Shown in pieces: positions 9,166 to 19,827 of a DNA stretch of 35,384 nucleotides. The notes below the pieces were generated by a model. It searched no databases and was not told where the DNA came from. It saw only the letters and a list, made by a program, of their open reading frames with translations. Where the stretch lies: assembly GCA_017503375.1 (NCBI GenBank), contig JAFVTF010000092.1:1-35384 (forward strand), in the 5' to 3' direction. Within the stretch, counting starts at the first letter, position 1, and every line of letters begins with the position of its first letter. Source of the stretch: Lentisphaeria bacterium. GTDB lineage: Bacteria > Verrucomicrobiota > Lentisphaeria > Victivallales > UBA1829. The translations under genes and the position numbers were made by a program.

Positions 9166-9615
9166 ATGAAAAAAATAATTGTTTGTTTCGCACTCATTTT
9201 TGCAGGTTGCTGCTTGTTTGGGAAAGACGCCGGATTTACCCTTAAGCCGGAAGTTTTAACAAAAGTCGTTCAGCCCGGTTCTCCACTTAAAATGACATTC
9301 AAGTGGACCTGTCCGGAAGGATATGTTCCGAAAGCATGGCGTCTGGTTGCCTATGTCCCGAATATTCCGTCTGACTTTGCAAAGGTTACCGGAAATAAAA
9401 TCACACCCCATAAGATGAAAGAATGGAGTTCTGTTTTTATCAAGAACTGGATCTGGAAGATTCCGGCGGATAAAGTTCTGGAAATCAGCACCGCAAAATG
9501 GCCGGAAGGAGATTATAAAATGGCTCTTTATATCCTTCTGGAAGCCAGAGACGCTCAGAACAAAGTCAAAAACAAGATGATTGCTGAAAATATCCTGTTC
9601 ACAATCAAGAAATGA
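9166..9615 (+). CDS. Small secreted protein of unknown function
   Basis: This 149-residue protein opens with MKKIIVCFALIFAGCC. That is a signal peptide, possibly of a lipoprotein, although the lipobox (FAGC) lacks the usual Leu at -3. AGGAGG at 9153-9158 lies 7 nt before this ATG; an in-frame extension to 9037 overlaps the promoter and is rejected. The mature part is probably a beta-sandwich (FTLKPEVLTKVVQPGSPLKMTFKW at 26-49 resembles an immunoglobulin-like strand pattern), but I do not recognise the family. Its stop overlaps the start of the next gene (ATGA), so the two are translationally linked. It may bind or deliver the glycan that the downstream enzymes attack. Confidence 0.8.
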   Translation: MKKIIVCFALIFAGCCLFGKDAGFTLKPEVLTKVVQPGSPLKMTFKWTCPEGYVPKAWRLVAYVPNIPSDFAKVTGNKITPHKMKEWSSVFIKNWIWKIPADKVLEISTAKWPEGDYKMALYILLEARDAQNKVKNKMIAENILFTIKK

Positions 9616-12602
9616 GACGCAGCATGTTGAAGTATATGGAAAAAATGAAAAGCGGTCTTTTTCTGTTATCGGCGTTGTTGTCTCTGACAGCAGTTTCCGC
9701 TGAAATGAATTTTGCCGAAAAGGCTCCGGTTATCAACGGTTCCGGTGATGATCCTGTCTGGAAAAAATGCTCCTGGAACAGTGGTTTTTCCATATATAAA
9801 ACCCATGCTGTACCAAAAGCTGAGACTCGGTTCAAACTGGCTTATGACAGAGATAATCTTTATTTTCTGGTTGAAGCAATTGAACCTTTCATGAATAAAC
9901 TTTCAGTGAAGGACAAACTTCTGCAGAGAAATTCTGAAAGTTTCTGGATGAACGATACAGTGGAAATCCTCATGGTTCATGATCCGGCTTTGAAGTTTTA
10001 TCACAAAGTGATCGTTGATTCCACCGGAAAATTTCAGGAGGTTTATTTTGGTGATGACAATACAGGCCGGAGTGTTTATACCCCTTTTTTCCAGTGGAAA
10101 AGTTATGCTGTTATAAAGACGAAACGTTATGCGGACCGCTGGACAGTGGAATGTGCTGTCCCGATCGGCTCTCTTGATCCCGGAAAAAATCTGAAATGGC
10201 GGTTCAACATCAATCGGAACAGACATGCCGGAAAAGGAATGGAAATTTCTTCCTGGGCAAAAGTGAAAGGTTCTTCCCATCCTGCGGTTTACCGGGAATT
10301 TTCTCTGCCGAAAGTCAATGCGGCATATTTCCAGTTTGCTTCAGATAATATCAGCGGAAAAACAAGCTTGAATAAGGCAAAACAGATCGTTCATGAAGTA
10401 TCTGCCGACCTGATCAATCTTACCGGAAATTTCAGAATCGTTCAGGTCAAATATGAGCTGCTTGATCAGATGTTCCGTTCTCATGTCTCCAATGAAAAAC
10501 AGACACACCTTCAAAACGGAAAATTCTCCCGGGTAAAAATTCCGCTGACCAATATTAAAAACGGAAAATATTTCCTTTCCATCTCCTACTGGTCACCGGC
10601 AGGAACTCTGCTGAAACAAACATTAATTCCGACAGTGATCCATTATCAGCCGATCGTTATAAACCTGTTCCGTCCGGCGTACAGAAATAATATTTATGCA
10701 ACAATGCCTGATAAGACGATTGAAGCGGAAATTGCGCTGGATGGAATTCAAACAGAAATGGTCAATGTTTCACTGAAAGATCAGAATGGAAAAGCTCTGT
10801 TCAGCAGAAAATATTCCGGGAAAGCACTTCCGGCAAAGGTCAGTTTCCCCGGAAAAGATCTTGCCGATGGTATGTATTTTCTGGAAGTTGCCGCAGGAAA
10901 AGAACATAAGAGAAGTATTGAAATCCGGAAACTTCCATATCAGCCGGGCGAAGTTTGGCTGGATGCTCAGGGAGTCACCCATGTCGATGGAAAACGTTAT
11001 CTTCCATACGGATGGTTTATTTTCCAGGCTTCTGATCCGAAGACAGAAGCATTCAATTCCCAGCTGAACTATGGGATCGGTGCAAGAAACCTGGAAAGTT
11101 TCCACCGGAATCTGACAAACTATGCCAATGTCGGAATGAAAAGCATAGTGTTTCCCTATCAGGAATTCAATGGAAAACATGAGTGGACGATTTTCGCGCA
11201 CTCCACCCGTGTGGGCAGTTTGCGTCCGGAACAGAAAGCTCATCTGGAAAAATATATTCCGGAAATGAAAAAACATCCCTCGATTCTGGCTTGGTATTTT
11301 GCGGATGAACCGGAAAGCCGCGGTGGGAATAATCCTCAATGGTTTGTTCAGACTCATGAACTGATGCAGAAACTTGACCCCTATCATCCGAACCTGATGT
11401 TGAACTGGGGAATTTCCGGAATGCAGCAGTTCTATGAAGGCTGTGATATCCTTATTCCGGATTGTTATATCGGGTATCGAGCTGACGGCACGACGGAAAA
11501 GCCGCGCTGGGCAATTTCCGACTGGATGAAAGCCGCAGCAAATCTTGGAAAACCCGCATGGATCGTGCCTCAGGTTTTCCTCTGGGGAAATGCGGCTCCC
11601 ACGTTCGATGATTACCGCGCCGAAGTTTATCAGGCGTTGATTCACAATTGCAAGGGATTCCAACTTTATAATTTTGCAGAATCCAGATTGCATTCTTCTC
11701 TGACGATCGCACCTGATGCCGTCGGTATGGAGCTGAAACAAATAAAAGATCTCGTTCTGGAAAACACCATTCCCGGCGCGGTCACTGTTGAAACTCCAGA
11801 AGGAGCAGAACATTTTCAGGCAGGTTTGAAGTATTGGAAAGGTGATTATGTTCTGATCACTGTAAATACTTCCATGAAGAATATCAAAGCTGACTTTACA
11901 GTCAAAGGAAACGTTCCGGGAACGCTCTATGTTCTCGGAGAAAAGCGTTCTGTGAAGTTGAAAAACGGGAAATTCAGCGACCATTTCGGTCCGGCGGAAA
12001 CCCATGTTTATCTGACCTCCCGGAAAACCTCTGACAGTGTGGAAGATCTTTTCTCTGTCCGGAAACGTGTTGCAGAAATGAAAGCAAACCGGAAAAAGCC
12101 GGACAACAAAGTTGCTCTCGGTGAAATTGACCACTTCCGGATTTACCGTGACTGGGAACATGGAAAGCGACCGGCTCATGTTGCGGAAATCAAAGGTTCT
12201 TCCGATCTCGGATCATGGTTTACGATTCACATGTATAAGATGAGCACGTTCTATTTTCTGTTTGACGGTGTGACGGATCATTCTTCAGACTTCATGATCT
12301 GGGGGCCGGCGTGGAATGACAGGAAACCGTGGATTGAAATTACTCTTCCGAAAGAAGAAACCATTTCCAAAGTCGTTCTTTACACATTGGTTTCTAAAAA
12401 TGGAAAAGCACGTCTGACAGATGCCGGAGTTTCTTATCATAACGGAAAAGAGTTTGTGAAATTAAAAACTGTTTCCGGCAGAAAAGGAAACAGAATCGAA
12501 ATTACATTCCCGGCAGTCAAAGCGAAAAAGATCCGTCTGGATGGTTTCAAGCTGACTCCGGGCGAACCCCGTAAAATATTGACAGAAATAGAAGTTTATT
12601 AA
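9612..12602 (+). CDS. Secreted CBM9-like plus TIM-barrel glycosidase-like protein
   Basis: This 996-residue protein has a signal peptide ([17 protein letters not shown]), best preceded by MEKMK a few codons inside the frame. Residues about 30-230 are a CBM9-like domain ([26 protein letters not shown]). Beta-sandwich segments follow, and from about 455 a (beta/alpha)8 barrel of GH-A type: [24 protein letters not shown] with DEPE at 565-568 as the likely acid/base region, [11 protein letters not shown], and KGFQLYNF. Residues about 820-996 resemble a discoidin/F5-8C-like module ([19 protein letters not shown]). The chemistry fits an extracellular glycoside hydrolase, but family and substrate are not certain. 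It follows the small secreted protein with a 4-nt overlap and precedes a pilin-like gene. Confidence 0.85.
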   Translation: MRRSMLKYMEKMKSGLFLLSALLSLTAVSAEMNFAEKAPVINGSGDDPVWKKCSWNSGFSIYKTHAVPKAETRFKLAYDRDNLYFLVEAIEPFMNKLSVKDKLLQRNSESFWMNDTVEILMVHDPALKFYHKVIVDSTGKFQEVYFGDDNTGRSVYTPFFQWKSYAVIKTKRYADRWTVECAVPIGSLDPGKNLKWRFNINRNRHAGKGMEISSWAKVKGSSHPAVYREFSLPKVNAAYFQFASDNISGKTSLNKAKQIVHEVSADLINLTGNFRIVQVKYELLDQMFRSHVSNEKQTHLQNGKFSRVKIPLTNIKNGKYFLSISYWSPAGTLLKQTLIPTVIHYQPIVINLFRPAYRNNIYATMPDKTIEAEIALDGIQTEMVNVSLKDQNGKALFSRKYSGKALPAKVSFPGKDLADGMYFLEVAAGKEHKRSIEIRKLPYQPGEVWLDAQGVTHVDGKRYLPYGWFIFQASDPKTEAFNSQLNYGIGARNLESFHRNLTNYANVGMKSIVFPYQEFNGKHEWTIFAHSTRVGSLRPEQKAHLEKYIPEMKKHPSILAWYFADEPESRGGNNPQWFVQTHELMQKLDPYHPNLMLNWGISGMQQFYEGCDILIPDCYIGYRADGTTEKPRWAISDWMKAAANLGKPAWIVPQVFLWGNAAPTFDDYRAEVYQALIHNCKGFQLYNFAESRLHSSLTIAPDAVGMELKQIKDLVLENTIPGAVTVETPEGAEHFQAGLKYWKGDYVLITVNTSMKNIKADFTVKGNVPGTLYVLGEKRSVKLKNGKFSDHFGPAETHVYLTSRKTSDSVEDLFSVRKRVAEMKANRKKPDNKVALGEIDHFRIYRDWEHGKRPAHVAEIKGSSDLGSWFTIHMYKMSTFYFLFDGVTDHSSDFMIWGPAWNDRKPWIEITLPKEETISKVVLYTLVSKNGKARLTDAGVSYHNGKEFVKLKTVSGRKGNRIEITFPAVKAKKIRLDGFKLTPGEPRKILTEIEVY

Positions 12603-12615
12603 CAGGAGAGATACC

Positions 12616-13368
12616 ATGCAGAATAAAAAGCCGTTTACTTTGATTGAGTTATTGGTCGTTATTGCCATCATTGCGATTCTTGCCGGAATGCTGCTGCCGG
12701 CTTTGAATCAGGCGCGGGAAAAAGGCCGCAGTTCCAGCTGTATCAATAATCTGAAACAACTCTCTCTGGCATGGAACATGTATGCAAATGATAATGACGA
12801 TTATGTTGTTCCGAGATCCGGCAGTTATTACTATGAAGGAGCCTTGCGTAACGGGGAACCCTGGCCGAGCTGGCTCTACAATAATGGATATCTGCCCGGA
12901 AAAGGAGATATCGATTATCAGAGAGATATACCCTCCAGAAAATTCTTTATCTGCCCCAGTGACAAAGCTCCTTACAGCAAGGTGTATATCAATTTCAAAA
13001 CACATCTCAGTTATGGTTATATCAACTATGCCGGAACGAATCACTGGTACAACAATTCTCCCGGTTTTTTCAAAATCAAACAGGTTACGAAACATCAGGG
13101 AGAAATGCTTGTTTTTGCCGACAACTGGAAACATCCGGAACGGCGTGACAGTGATAAAGTATATGTCATGGGCCAGACCAACCGTATGAGTTTCGGAAAT
13201 TTCGGAGCACATGGCAGAAACATGAACGGAGCTTTTCTTGACGGTTCCGTTCGCGGAGTTTCAAAGGTCATGGAAGTCACAGCTCTGGTCAGTAATGAAC
13301 TTTGGCTCCTGTCGTCCAATCCGGCACTTGGTTTCGGATGGCGTTATGAATCAACGTTGCCGCAATAA
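12616..13368 (+). CDS. Pilin-like protein (prepilin-type N-terminus, H-X9-DG)
   Basis: This is a 250-residue member of the same family as the protein at 3974. The leader is MQNKKP, so Pro precedes [18 protein letters not shown]. The C-terminal [12 protein letters not shown] fits H-X9-DG exactly. An AGGAGAG site lies just before ATG. The conserved N-terminal codons differ at many synonymous positions from those of the other three copies, which argues for long-standing protein-level selection and against a recent duplication. It lies between two giant secreted carbohydrate proteins. Confidence 0.88.
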   Translation: MQNKKPFTLIELLVVIAIIAILAGMLLPALNQAREKGRSSSCINNLKQLSLAWNMYANDNDDYVVPRSGSYYYEGALRNGEPWPSWLYNNGYLPGKGDIDYQRDIPSRKFFICPSDKAPYSKVYINFKTHLSYGYINYAGTNHWYNNSPGFFKIKQVTKHQGEMLVFADNWKHPERRDSDKVYVMGQTNRMSFGNFGAHGRNMNGAFLDGSVRGVSKVMEVTALVSNELWLLSSNPALGFGWRYESTLPQ

Positions 13369-13414
13369 TAAATACAGTGCAATTTGATCAGCCTGATCAA
13401 ACAGAGATTATCCT

Positions 13415-16400
13415 ATGAAACACATTATCAGTCTGACAGCAGGAGTATTTGTTTTTGCGTCTGTATTTGCTCAAAATCTGCTGAAAAACGGCAATATGGA
13501 AAATGGAACGCAGGGGTGGCTCGTTCCTTCCTGGCTGAAAAATACCATTGCTCCGGTTTCAGATAAAAGCATCACTGCCGGCGGCGGAACTGCATCTTTG
13601 AAACTTCAGGGAATCAAAGGAAAAAGGGCAATGGTTTATCATAATTTCGTGATACCGCCCGGATGCAAATATCTTCAGATCCGCCTGATGGCAAAAACAA
13701 AGAATCTCGGAACCACCTGGTCCGGTTCTTATCTTGAGGTCCAGAACGTAAAACTTCCCCTCTGGTCTATTTCCACTTATCGACGAAGTCAGAATAAAGC
13801 GGAAACCGGTTGGATGGAATATGTTTCTCCGGTCATTGAACTGCCTGCTAATGCAGGATCAATGGCAAAAGTTTACCTGCACATGGCTCCAAATGCAGAG
13901 GGAACGGTCTGGTTTGATGATGTCAGTGTGAGAGTATTAAAATCCAAATCTGAGGGGCTGCCGGAAATCAACTCTGATCCGAAGCCGCAAACTGATAATA
14001 CAGCCGCTCCCCGGGAAACTGCCGGAAATACCGCTTTCGCAAAAATGACTCCGTCGGGCGAGTCGATCCTTTCGCCTTACTGGAACTCTGTCACATGGCT
14101 GCCTGATTCCGCCCCGTTCCGGGGAACTGCCGATAAAGTCACCTTTCAAATCAAAACCGGTCAGCGCGGATTGACAAATCAGCGGATCATGGGGATCGCC
14201 GCCAACGTGACTGGTGATTTCCGTTTTTCTGCTTGGGTCAAAGCTCCTGTCGGGATCTTTCCGGCTATGTCCGTTCTGATCCGCCCGGTTTATACTGTCC
14301 GCAGGGCTCCTGCAACGGCGGTTTGCAAACCGACCGGAAGGGTAAAAGATGGATATTCTGAATACAGCTGTTATTTTTCTGCACCTTCCGATAATGGAGA
14401 ACTTCAGGTATCTGTCGGGATTTCCGGGAAGGCGGCAAAAGATGGTGAAGTGATTTTCCGCGACATCAAACTGGAACCGCTGACGGCTGCAGGAAATGAG
14501 ATCAAACTTCTCTATTCTTCCAACGATGACCGGCAGGGTCTGTTTTATCCGGGGGAAACACCTTTTGCTTTATTGAAATTTCAAAACAGTTCTGTCAAAC
14601 TTCAAAAACTCTCTCTTGACTGTTCTCTCCGGAATATCCGCGGAAAGGAAATCCGCAAGTTCACAAAAGTCATTACACTTCCGGCGCAGAATATTTCCAA
14701 TCATAAAATAGAATTTCCCGCACCGGAACGGTTCGGCTTTTACAGTGTGCATATCGGATGGAATTCCCTGAAACAGAAAAAAAATGATATTGTATCGTTT
14801 GCTGTGCTTCCGGAATTCAAAGGAAAAAAGGATCCGTTTTTCGGAATTACCTTTATGGCTCTCAATGCGGAATATGCAACAGCTATGGAACGTCTGGGAA
14901 ATGGAAGCAAAGGGCTTTTTATCAACTGGTCCGAGGTGGAGCAGTTTGACGGTTCGTACAACTGGGAACGGATCGACCGGGATCTTGAAGCACTTCAGCG
15001 TGCCGGGATCGAACCGGTTGGCGGTCTTGAAATAACGACCCATAATGTTCCGTGGAGATTTATGAAAGAGATCAATGAAAGGAAGGCTCGGAAAGAATTT
15101 CCTTTCAGCGAAGCATTTTTGGAAAATGCCATGAAATTTGAACGTGCGGTATTTTCCCGTTACCGGGGAAAGATCAAACGCTGGGCGATCATTGCGGAAA
15201 TTGATCTTTTGAAACAGCGCAACTGGTTTGAATATGAATATTACATCCGCCGGGTAAAAAACTGTTCCCGTGTCATGCGTGAAACTGCACCGGAAAATAC
15301 TCTTGCGGGAATCGGCTGTTCCGGCGGTGATGGGCGTGCTCTTCCCCGTTATCCGGTTTTGCGGGATCTCTGGTACAAACAGGGACTTTCCGAAGTACTG
15401 GATGGACTCGGAATTGACCAGTACACCAATCCGCATACTTATGGTCCGGGATATACTCCCATCAATTCAGAAACCGGAAAAATCCGGGAAATCATGCTGG
15501 AAGCATTGAAGATCGCAAGATCAAAAGGAAAAAATAAAACCGTCTCCATTGATGAAAAAGGGTTCAAAATCGTGCAGTCTCTTCCTGTCGACAGCCCGTA
15601 TGCTGTGGATATGGCAGAAAATATTGCCCGTTATTATATCACGGTAAAGAGTATTCCGGAAGTGGAACATTTCTTCTATTTCCTCTGGAAACGCTGGAGA
15701 CTGGGCGAGGAGTTTGATTACGGAATGTGGCTTGATCGTTTTCCGCGTCCGAAAGCTGCGGTTTATGCAGCAACAGCACGGATCCTGGCAAATGCAAAAT
15801 GTGTTAAAACAACCGCTCTCCACTCTAATATCCCATGTTATATTTTTGATAATGGAAAAGTCCGGATCATTCCCCTTTGGCACGGAGGTGTTGGCGTTGG
15901 GAAAGCCGGAGTTGCCATGAAAACTCCCCGGAATCTGAAGCTGCTGGATATGGAGGGAAATACTGTTTCCCCTGTAATCGCAGACAGTATGCTGAAACTT
16001 CAATTGGATTCCGCCCCGGTTTATCTTCTGACAACCGAAAAACTTCCGGAACTGGAAAAGATTTTGCGGGAAGCAGTTGTTGAACTGCCGGCAGTCAGAG
16101 TGGAAATGGCATTGAAGCGGGCTGACCTTATGGAAGTCCTGGTAAAAAACCTTTTTTCTGTTCCTGTGAAGGGAACTCTTTCCATGAAGAACAGATTTGC
16201 AGATTTCCGGAAAATTTATACCGTAAAAGGCAATGAAGTGCTGAAGCTGCAGATCCCCTTGAAAAATAACGATGCGGAAAATCTTTCCGGAATGGAATTT
16301 ACCATTGAAAATATTTCTGCACAGAAACAGGTCTATAAAAAAACAGATGCGTTCCATATTCACGGAATTCCCCGGATCAAATCCAAAGCAGAGCTTCTTT

Positions 16401-17008
16401 CCGGAACGCCTGTGGTGGATCTCAGCAATGGTGACCTTTATCTGAATATTCCCGATATGGCTGGCAGAGGTGTCTGGAGCGGTCCGGAAGATTGTTCCGC
16501 AAAACTTTATATGGGGTACGATGATGAAAACCTCTATATGACTGTTGTTGTCCGCGACGAGATCCATACAAACAGACACTTTTCAGAGGATGCTCTCTGG
16601 GCAGGGGATTCTTTACAGTTTGCATTTGATCCGCAACTGGATGCAAGAGAAAAACTGCTGAATGGAAAAAGCGGTTTGTTTGATGATGATTTCTTTTTTA
16701 CGGCTGGTCTTGCCGGAGGAAAACCGCGCATGTTCTGCCACATCAAAGGCATTGCAAATGCAGATTTTTCAACAGTAAAACCAATAATCACGCGTGATGA
16801 AACACAAAAGAAAACCACGTATGAAATCGTTCTTCCCTGGTCAAAAATGACTCCGTTAAAACCTAAGAAAGGGCTTATGTTCGGATTTAATTTTCTGGTC
16901 ATGGATACAGATAATCCGCAAAAGCTCCCGACTTACTGGATGCAGCTGACCCCGGGAATCGCCGGAGGAAAAACCCCGGAAAAATATCACATTTTCACAT
17001 TAAAATAA
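13415..17008 (+). CDS. Giant secreted GH-A-type glycoside hydrolase-like protein
   Basis: This 1197-residue protein has a signal peptide ([18 protein letters not shown]). Residues about 20-170 form a CBM-like jelly roll ([25 protein letters not shown]), and a second one spans about 215-350. The catalytic barrel lies at about 470-800 and resembles GH39/GH42-type enzymes: [30 protein letters not shown] with candidate acid/base E595, and VSIDEKGFK with candidate nucleophile E714. A CBM9-like domain closes the protein ([28 protein letters not shown]). Domain order differs from the 996-residue neighbour, where CBM9 comes first. The substrate is unknown. It lies between two pilin-like genes in one operon. 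Confidence 0.85.
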   Translation: MKHIISLTAGVFVFASVFAQNLLKNGNMENGTQGWLVPSWLKNTIAPVSDKSITAGGGTASLKLQGIKGKRAMVYHNFVIPPGCKYLQIRLMAKTKNLGTTWSGSYLEVQNVKLPLWSISTYRRSQNKAETGWMEYVSPVIELPANAGSMAKVYLHMAPNAEGTVWFDDVSVRVLKSKSEGLPEINSDPKPQTDNTAAPRETAGNTAFAKMTPSGESILSPYWNSVTWLPDSAPFRGTADKVTFQIKTGQRGLTNQRIMGIAANVTGDFRFSAWVKAPVGIFPAMSVLIRPVYTVRRAPATAVCKPTGRVKDGYSEYSCYFSAPSDNGELQVSVGISGKAAKDGEVIFRDIKLEPLTAAGNEIKLLYSSNDDRQGLFYPGETPFALLKFQNSSVKLQKLSLDCSLRNIRGKEIRKFTKVITLPAQNISNHKIEFPAPERFGFYSVHIGWNSLKQKKNDIVSFAVLPEFKGKKDPFFGITFMALNAEYATAMERLGNGSKGLFINWSEVEQFDGSYNWERIDRDLEALQRAGIEPVGGLEITTHNVPWRFMKEINERKARKEFPFSEAFLENAMKFERAVFSRYRGKIKRWAIIAEIDLLKQRNWFEYEYYIRRVKNCSRVMRETAPENTLAGIGCSGGDGRALPRYPVLRDLWYKQGLSEVLDGLGIDQYTNPHTYGPGYTPINSETGKIREIMLEALKIARSKGKNKTVSIDEKGFKIVQSLPVDSPYAVDMAENIARYYITVKSIPEVEHFFYFLWKRWRLGEEFDYGMWLDRFPRPKAAVYAATARILANAKCVKTTALHSNIPCYIFDNGKVRIIPLWHGGVGVGKAGVAMKTPRNLKLLDMEGNTVSPVIADSMLKLQLDSAPVYLLTTEKLPELEKILREAVVELPAVRVEMALKRADLMEVLVKNLFSVPVKGTLSMKNRFADFRKIYTVKGNEVLKLQIPLKNNDAENLSGMEFTIENISAQKQVYKKTDAFHIHGIPRIKSKAELLSGTPVVDLSNGDLYLNIPDMAGRGVWSGPEDCSAKLYMGYDDENLYMTVVVRDEIHTNRHFSEDALWAGDSLQFAFDPQLDAREKLLNGKSGLFDDDFFFTAGLAGGKPRMFCHIKGIANADFSTVKPIITRDETQKKTTYEIVLPWSKMTPLKPKKGLMFGFNFLVMDTDNPQKLPTYWMQLTPGIAGGKTPEKYHIFTLK

Positions 17009-17025
17009 ACCTAAGGAACATATTA

Positions 17026-17700
17026 ATGAAAAGGAAATTCACTCTGATCGAGCTGCTGGTTGTGATTGCAATCATTGCAATTCTGGCAGGAATGCTTCTT
17101 CCGGCATTGAACAATGCACGGGAATCTGCAAGACGGAGCAGCTGCACAAACAACCTCAAACAAATGATGATCGGATTCAGCGTATATTCAGGAGAATATG
17201 ACGGATGGCTGCTTTCCGGATATGCAGACAACAAATGGGATAAACCATGGTGGTTCATTATCAACAGCTATATGGGTGCAAGGGATACTGTTTATCTGAC
17301 CCCCTCAAATCCGGATTTCATAACAAAATATAAACTCTTTATCTGTCCGAGTGCAAAGCCTCCATTAACAGAATGGAGCTATACTCACTACGGAACAAAT
17401 ACATACCTTCTTCACAGAATGCTGCCGAAAAATAAAACAACTTACATCAAGCAGGCTTCAACCGCCCTTGTTTATGGCGATACAGCATCAAAAACTTCTT
17501 TTATGATGTATGATGACCGGGAAGCAACTGCAACCAGTCAGGCTGCATCATTCCGGCACACCGGAAACAGAACGATTTCATCTTATGCAGACGGACATGT
17601 CGGAGACCGTCAGGCGAACCTGACACAGTATTGGGCGCCTTATACGAACACCTCCTTCTCCAATGCCTGTACAATAGATGGCAGTTGCGCCTGCCGCTGA
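17026..17700 (+). CDS. Pilin-like protein (prepilin-type N-terminus)
   Basis: This 224-residue protein has only a four-residue leader, MKRK, before [18 protein letters not shown], so Lys stands at -1. The C-terminal motif is [13 protein letters not shown], with ten residues between His and Asp-Gly where the sisters at 3974, 12616 and 19065 have nine. It ends in a Cys-rich tail ([12 protein letters not shown]) that the other three lack and that could form disulphides outside the cytoplasm. It is the last gene before the operon terminator. Confidence 0.86.
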   Translation: MKRKFTLIELLVVIAIIAILAGMLLPALNNARESARRSSCTNNLKQMMIGFSVYSGEYDGWLLSGYADNKWDKPWWFIINSYMGARDTVYLTPSNPDFITKYKLFICPSAKPPLTEWSYTHYGTNTYLLHRMLPKNKTTYIKQASTALVYGDTASKTSFMMYDDREATATSQAASFRHTGNRTISSYADGHVGDRQANLTQYWAPYTNTSFSNACTIDGSCACR

Positions 17701-17726
17701 TTTGACGTAATACCTTAAATACAAAG

Positions 17727-17764
17727 ATCCCCTGAATATAATAGCGTTTTCAGGGGATTTTTTT
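17727..17764 (+). terminator. Rho-independent terminator of the GntR-controlled operon
   Basis: ATCCCCTGAA (17727-17736) pairs perfectly with TTCAGGGGAT (17749-17758), and the sequence continues into an unbroken T-run to 17764. Confidence 0.93.
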
Positions 17765-17847
17765 CATTTGTCCGGTACGGTTGAATTATAACTCAAGAAT
17801 ATTTAAAAAAAATCATAAATTCATATGGAAAAATCTGTCAGTGAGGA

Positions 17848-17872
17848 TTATATTAACTGCATGTTAATATAA
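17848..17872. promoter_or_regulatory. Perfect 10-5-10 dyad, candidate operator
   Basis: TTATATTAAC-N5-GTTAATATAA is a flawless inverted repeat ending 16 bp before the Gfo/Idh/MocA start and directly before its AGAGGAG ribosome site. It would suit a dimeric repressor or activator of the third operon. No regulator gene lies next to it in the window. Confidence 0.6.
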
Positions 17873-17888
17873 CCAGAGGAGTCAAAGC

Positions 17889-19052
17889 ATGGATTATGTA
17901 AAATTCGGGATTGTCGGGATTGGAAACATGGGGTCCGCCCATGTGAAATATATCGGCGAACTTTCCAATGCAAAACTGACGGCTGTCTGTGATATCAATC
18001 CGAAAGCCTTTGAACGGATCGCACCGGAAACCCGGGAAAAAATCAAATGTTTCACTGATGCTGATACATTTTTCAAAGAAGCTGATATTGATGCTGTTCT
18101 CATTGCAGTTCCTCATTATGACCATCCGGACCTTGCAATCCGTGCCATGAAAGCAGGAAAACATATCATCGTGGAAAAGCCGATTGCCGTTCACAAGGCG
18201 GAAGCGGAACGGCTCATTGCAGAAGGTGCAAAACATCCGGAACTCAAACAGTCTCTCATGTTCTGTCAGCGTACGATCGGTGCTCATAAAAAGATCAAAC
18301 AGCTGATTGAAAGCGGAGAACTTGGAAGAATCCGCCGGGTCAACTGGGTCATAACCAGCTGGTTCCGTTCACAGGCTTATTATGATTCCGGAGATTGGCG
18401 TGCAAGCTGGCGCGGGGAAGGCGGCGGTGTGCTGCTCAATCAGTGTCCGCATCAGCTCGACTTGTGGCAATGGCTGTTCGGTATGCCGAAGATGATCCAT
18501 GCGTATGCAAAACTCGGAAAATATCACGATATTGAAGTTGAAGATGAAGTCAATGCCTATATGGAATATGAGGACGGCATGGTAGGAAACTTTATTGCGT
18601 CCACCGGTGAAATGCCGGGAGAAAACAGACTTGTCATTGCTGCTGAAAAAGGAAAGCTGACCTACGAAGGCGGAAAACTCACGTTTGTCCGGAATGAAAT
18701 TGAAACTTCCGAATACAGCCGGACTACAAAAAATGCTTTCGGTCCGGCAGACCGCTGGACTTGCGACATTCCTGTTTCCTCCGACGGTTCCCATCAGCAC
18801 AGGGATGTTATTGAAAACGTGGCAAATGCCATTCTCCGGGATGAAACGCTGCTTGCTCCCATGGCTGAAGGTATCAGAGGCCTCGAACTCGGCAATGCCA
18901 TGCTGCTTTCCGGTTTGAAAAATAAAGTCGTCAATCTGCCCATGGATTCTGCGGAATATGCAGAAATGCTTGCAGGACTGGTTGCAGACAGCCGTTATAA
19001 AAAGAACTCAGTAACAGGTACTTCTGCTGTGGAAATATCAAAATCTTTCTGA
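17889..19052 (+). CDS. Gfo/Idh/MocA-family oxidoreductase
   Basis: This 387-residue, signal-less cytoplasmic protein has an N-terminal Rossmann fold (GIVGIGNMGSAH). It carries the family signature VEKPIAV, with E96-K97-P98 involved in cofactor and substrate binding, and the segment NQCPHQLDLW with H188 and D191 at the usual catalytic positions. The family uses NAD(P) to oxidise or reduce hydroxyls of sugars, inositols and their derivatives. It heads an operon with a pilin-like protein, an SGNH hydrolase, a TIM-barrel isomerase/epimerase and probably GH78. A role in processing imported sugar is likely; the exact substrate is not readable. Confidence 0.93.
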   Translation: MDYVKFGIVGIGNMGSAHVKYIGELSNAKLTAVCDINPKAFERIAPETREKIKCFTDADTFFKEADIDAVLIAVPHYDHPDLAIRAMKAGKHIIVEKPIAVHKAEAERLIAEGAKHPELKQSLMFCQRTIGAHKKIKQLIESGELGRIRRVNWVITSWFRSQAYYDSGDWRASWRGEGGGVLLNQCPHQLDLWQWLFGMPKMIHAYAKLGKYHDIEVEDEVNAYMEYEDGMVGNFIASTGEMPGENRLVIAAEKGKLTYEGGKLTFVRNEIETSEYSRTTKNAFGPADRWTCDIPVSSDGSHQHRDVIENVANAILRDETLLAPMAEGIRGLELGNAMLLSGLKNKVVNLPMDSAEYAEMLAGLVADSRYKKNSVTGTSAVEISKSF

Positions 19053-19064
19053 AGGAAAAACGTT

Positions 19065-19826
19065 ATGAAAAAAGAATCCAAAGCTCAAGATGCAGTCAGC
19101 AGGAAGTTGCATTGTTTTACGCTGATTGAACTTCTGGTAGTGATTGCAATCATTGCCATCCTGGCAGGAATGCTGCTGCCGGCATTGAACAATGCCAGAA
19201 AAAGAGGACGGGATGCCACCTGCAAGAACAATCTGAAAACAGCGATCCTTTCCCATTTTGCTTATGCAGATGCTTTTGATGGCTTTATCATTCCGCTGCA
19301 CTTCGGTTCTGCTCATGCAATATTCAAGAATAAGTTCTGGTATCAGGCTATCGGAAAACTTTCTCTCGGTTATTCTCCTGCCTATCATGACAATCCGACA
19401 AAAAAAATGGTGGCAAATATCTTCTGCCCGGAAATTGTCCCGGAAAAATACGGAGATCCGAAATATGCTCAGTATGCTTACTGTTTCAATAAATTTGTAA
19501 GTGCATCGACAATGGGAACCGACACCGTCTGGGCAGGAGTCAAACGTTTTGTCAAGGTCCGTTATCCCAGCAGCTGTTTCCGTATTGTGGAAACAAAAAA
19601 TGCTCCGACGGCTACGGATCCGGAGTCTTTCAGTTATGCTTACAACCTTTATAATGCTCAGCATTCTTCTGTTACCCCAAATGAAGCATGGTACGATACA
19701 GTCCGTCACGGCGGACGGTTCAATACTGTATTTCATGACGGTCATGTAGCAGGACTGGTTTTGGCTGATACTGATAAGAGTAAAGACAATACAAAATCCC
19801 AATGGTACTATGGAGGTACAAGATAA
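19065..19826 (+). CDS. Pilin-like protein (prepilin-type N-terminus, H-X9-DG)
   Basis: This 253-residue member has the longest leader of the four, [17 protein letters not shown], before [18 protein letters not shown], with Cys at -1. [12 protein letters not shown] near the C-terminus fits H-X9-DG. It lies 12 bp after the oxidoreductase and just before the SGNH hydrolase, so here a surface-type protein is embedded in an operon whose other products are partly cytoplasmic. Confidence 0.88.
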   Translation: MKKESKAQDAVSRKLHCFTLIELLVVIAIIAILAGMLLPALNNARKRGRDATCKNNLKTAILSHFAYADAFDGFIIPLHFGSAHAIFKNKFWYQAIGKLSLGYSPAYHDNPTKKMVANIFCPEIVPEKYGDPKYAQYAYCFNKFVSASTMGTDTVWAGVKRFVKVRYPSSCFRIVETKNAPTATDPESFSYAYNLYNAQHSSVTPNEAWYDTVRHGGRFNTVFHDGHVAGLVLADTDKSKDNTKSQWYYGGTR

Positions 19827-19827
19827 A

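Noticed and set aside
10770..12179. A 469-codon open frame on the minus strand
   Set aside because: It is antisense to the 996-residue secreted protein, which has clear domains and a signal peptide. The antisense product is Phe/His/Arg-rich with no motif and no ribosome site.
15521..16579. A 352-codon minus-strand frame
   Set aside because: It lies within the 1197-residue protein gene and shows composition typical of an antisense shadow.
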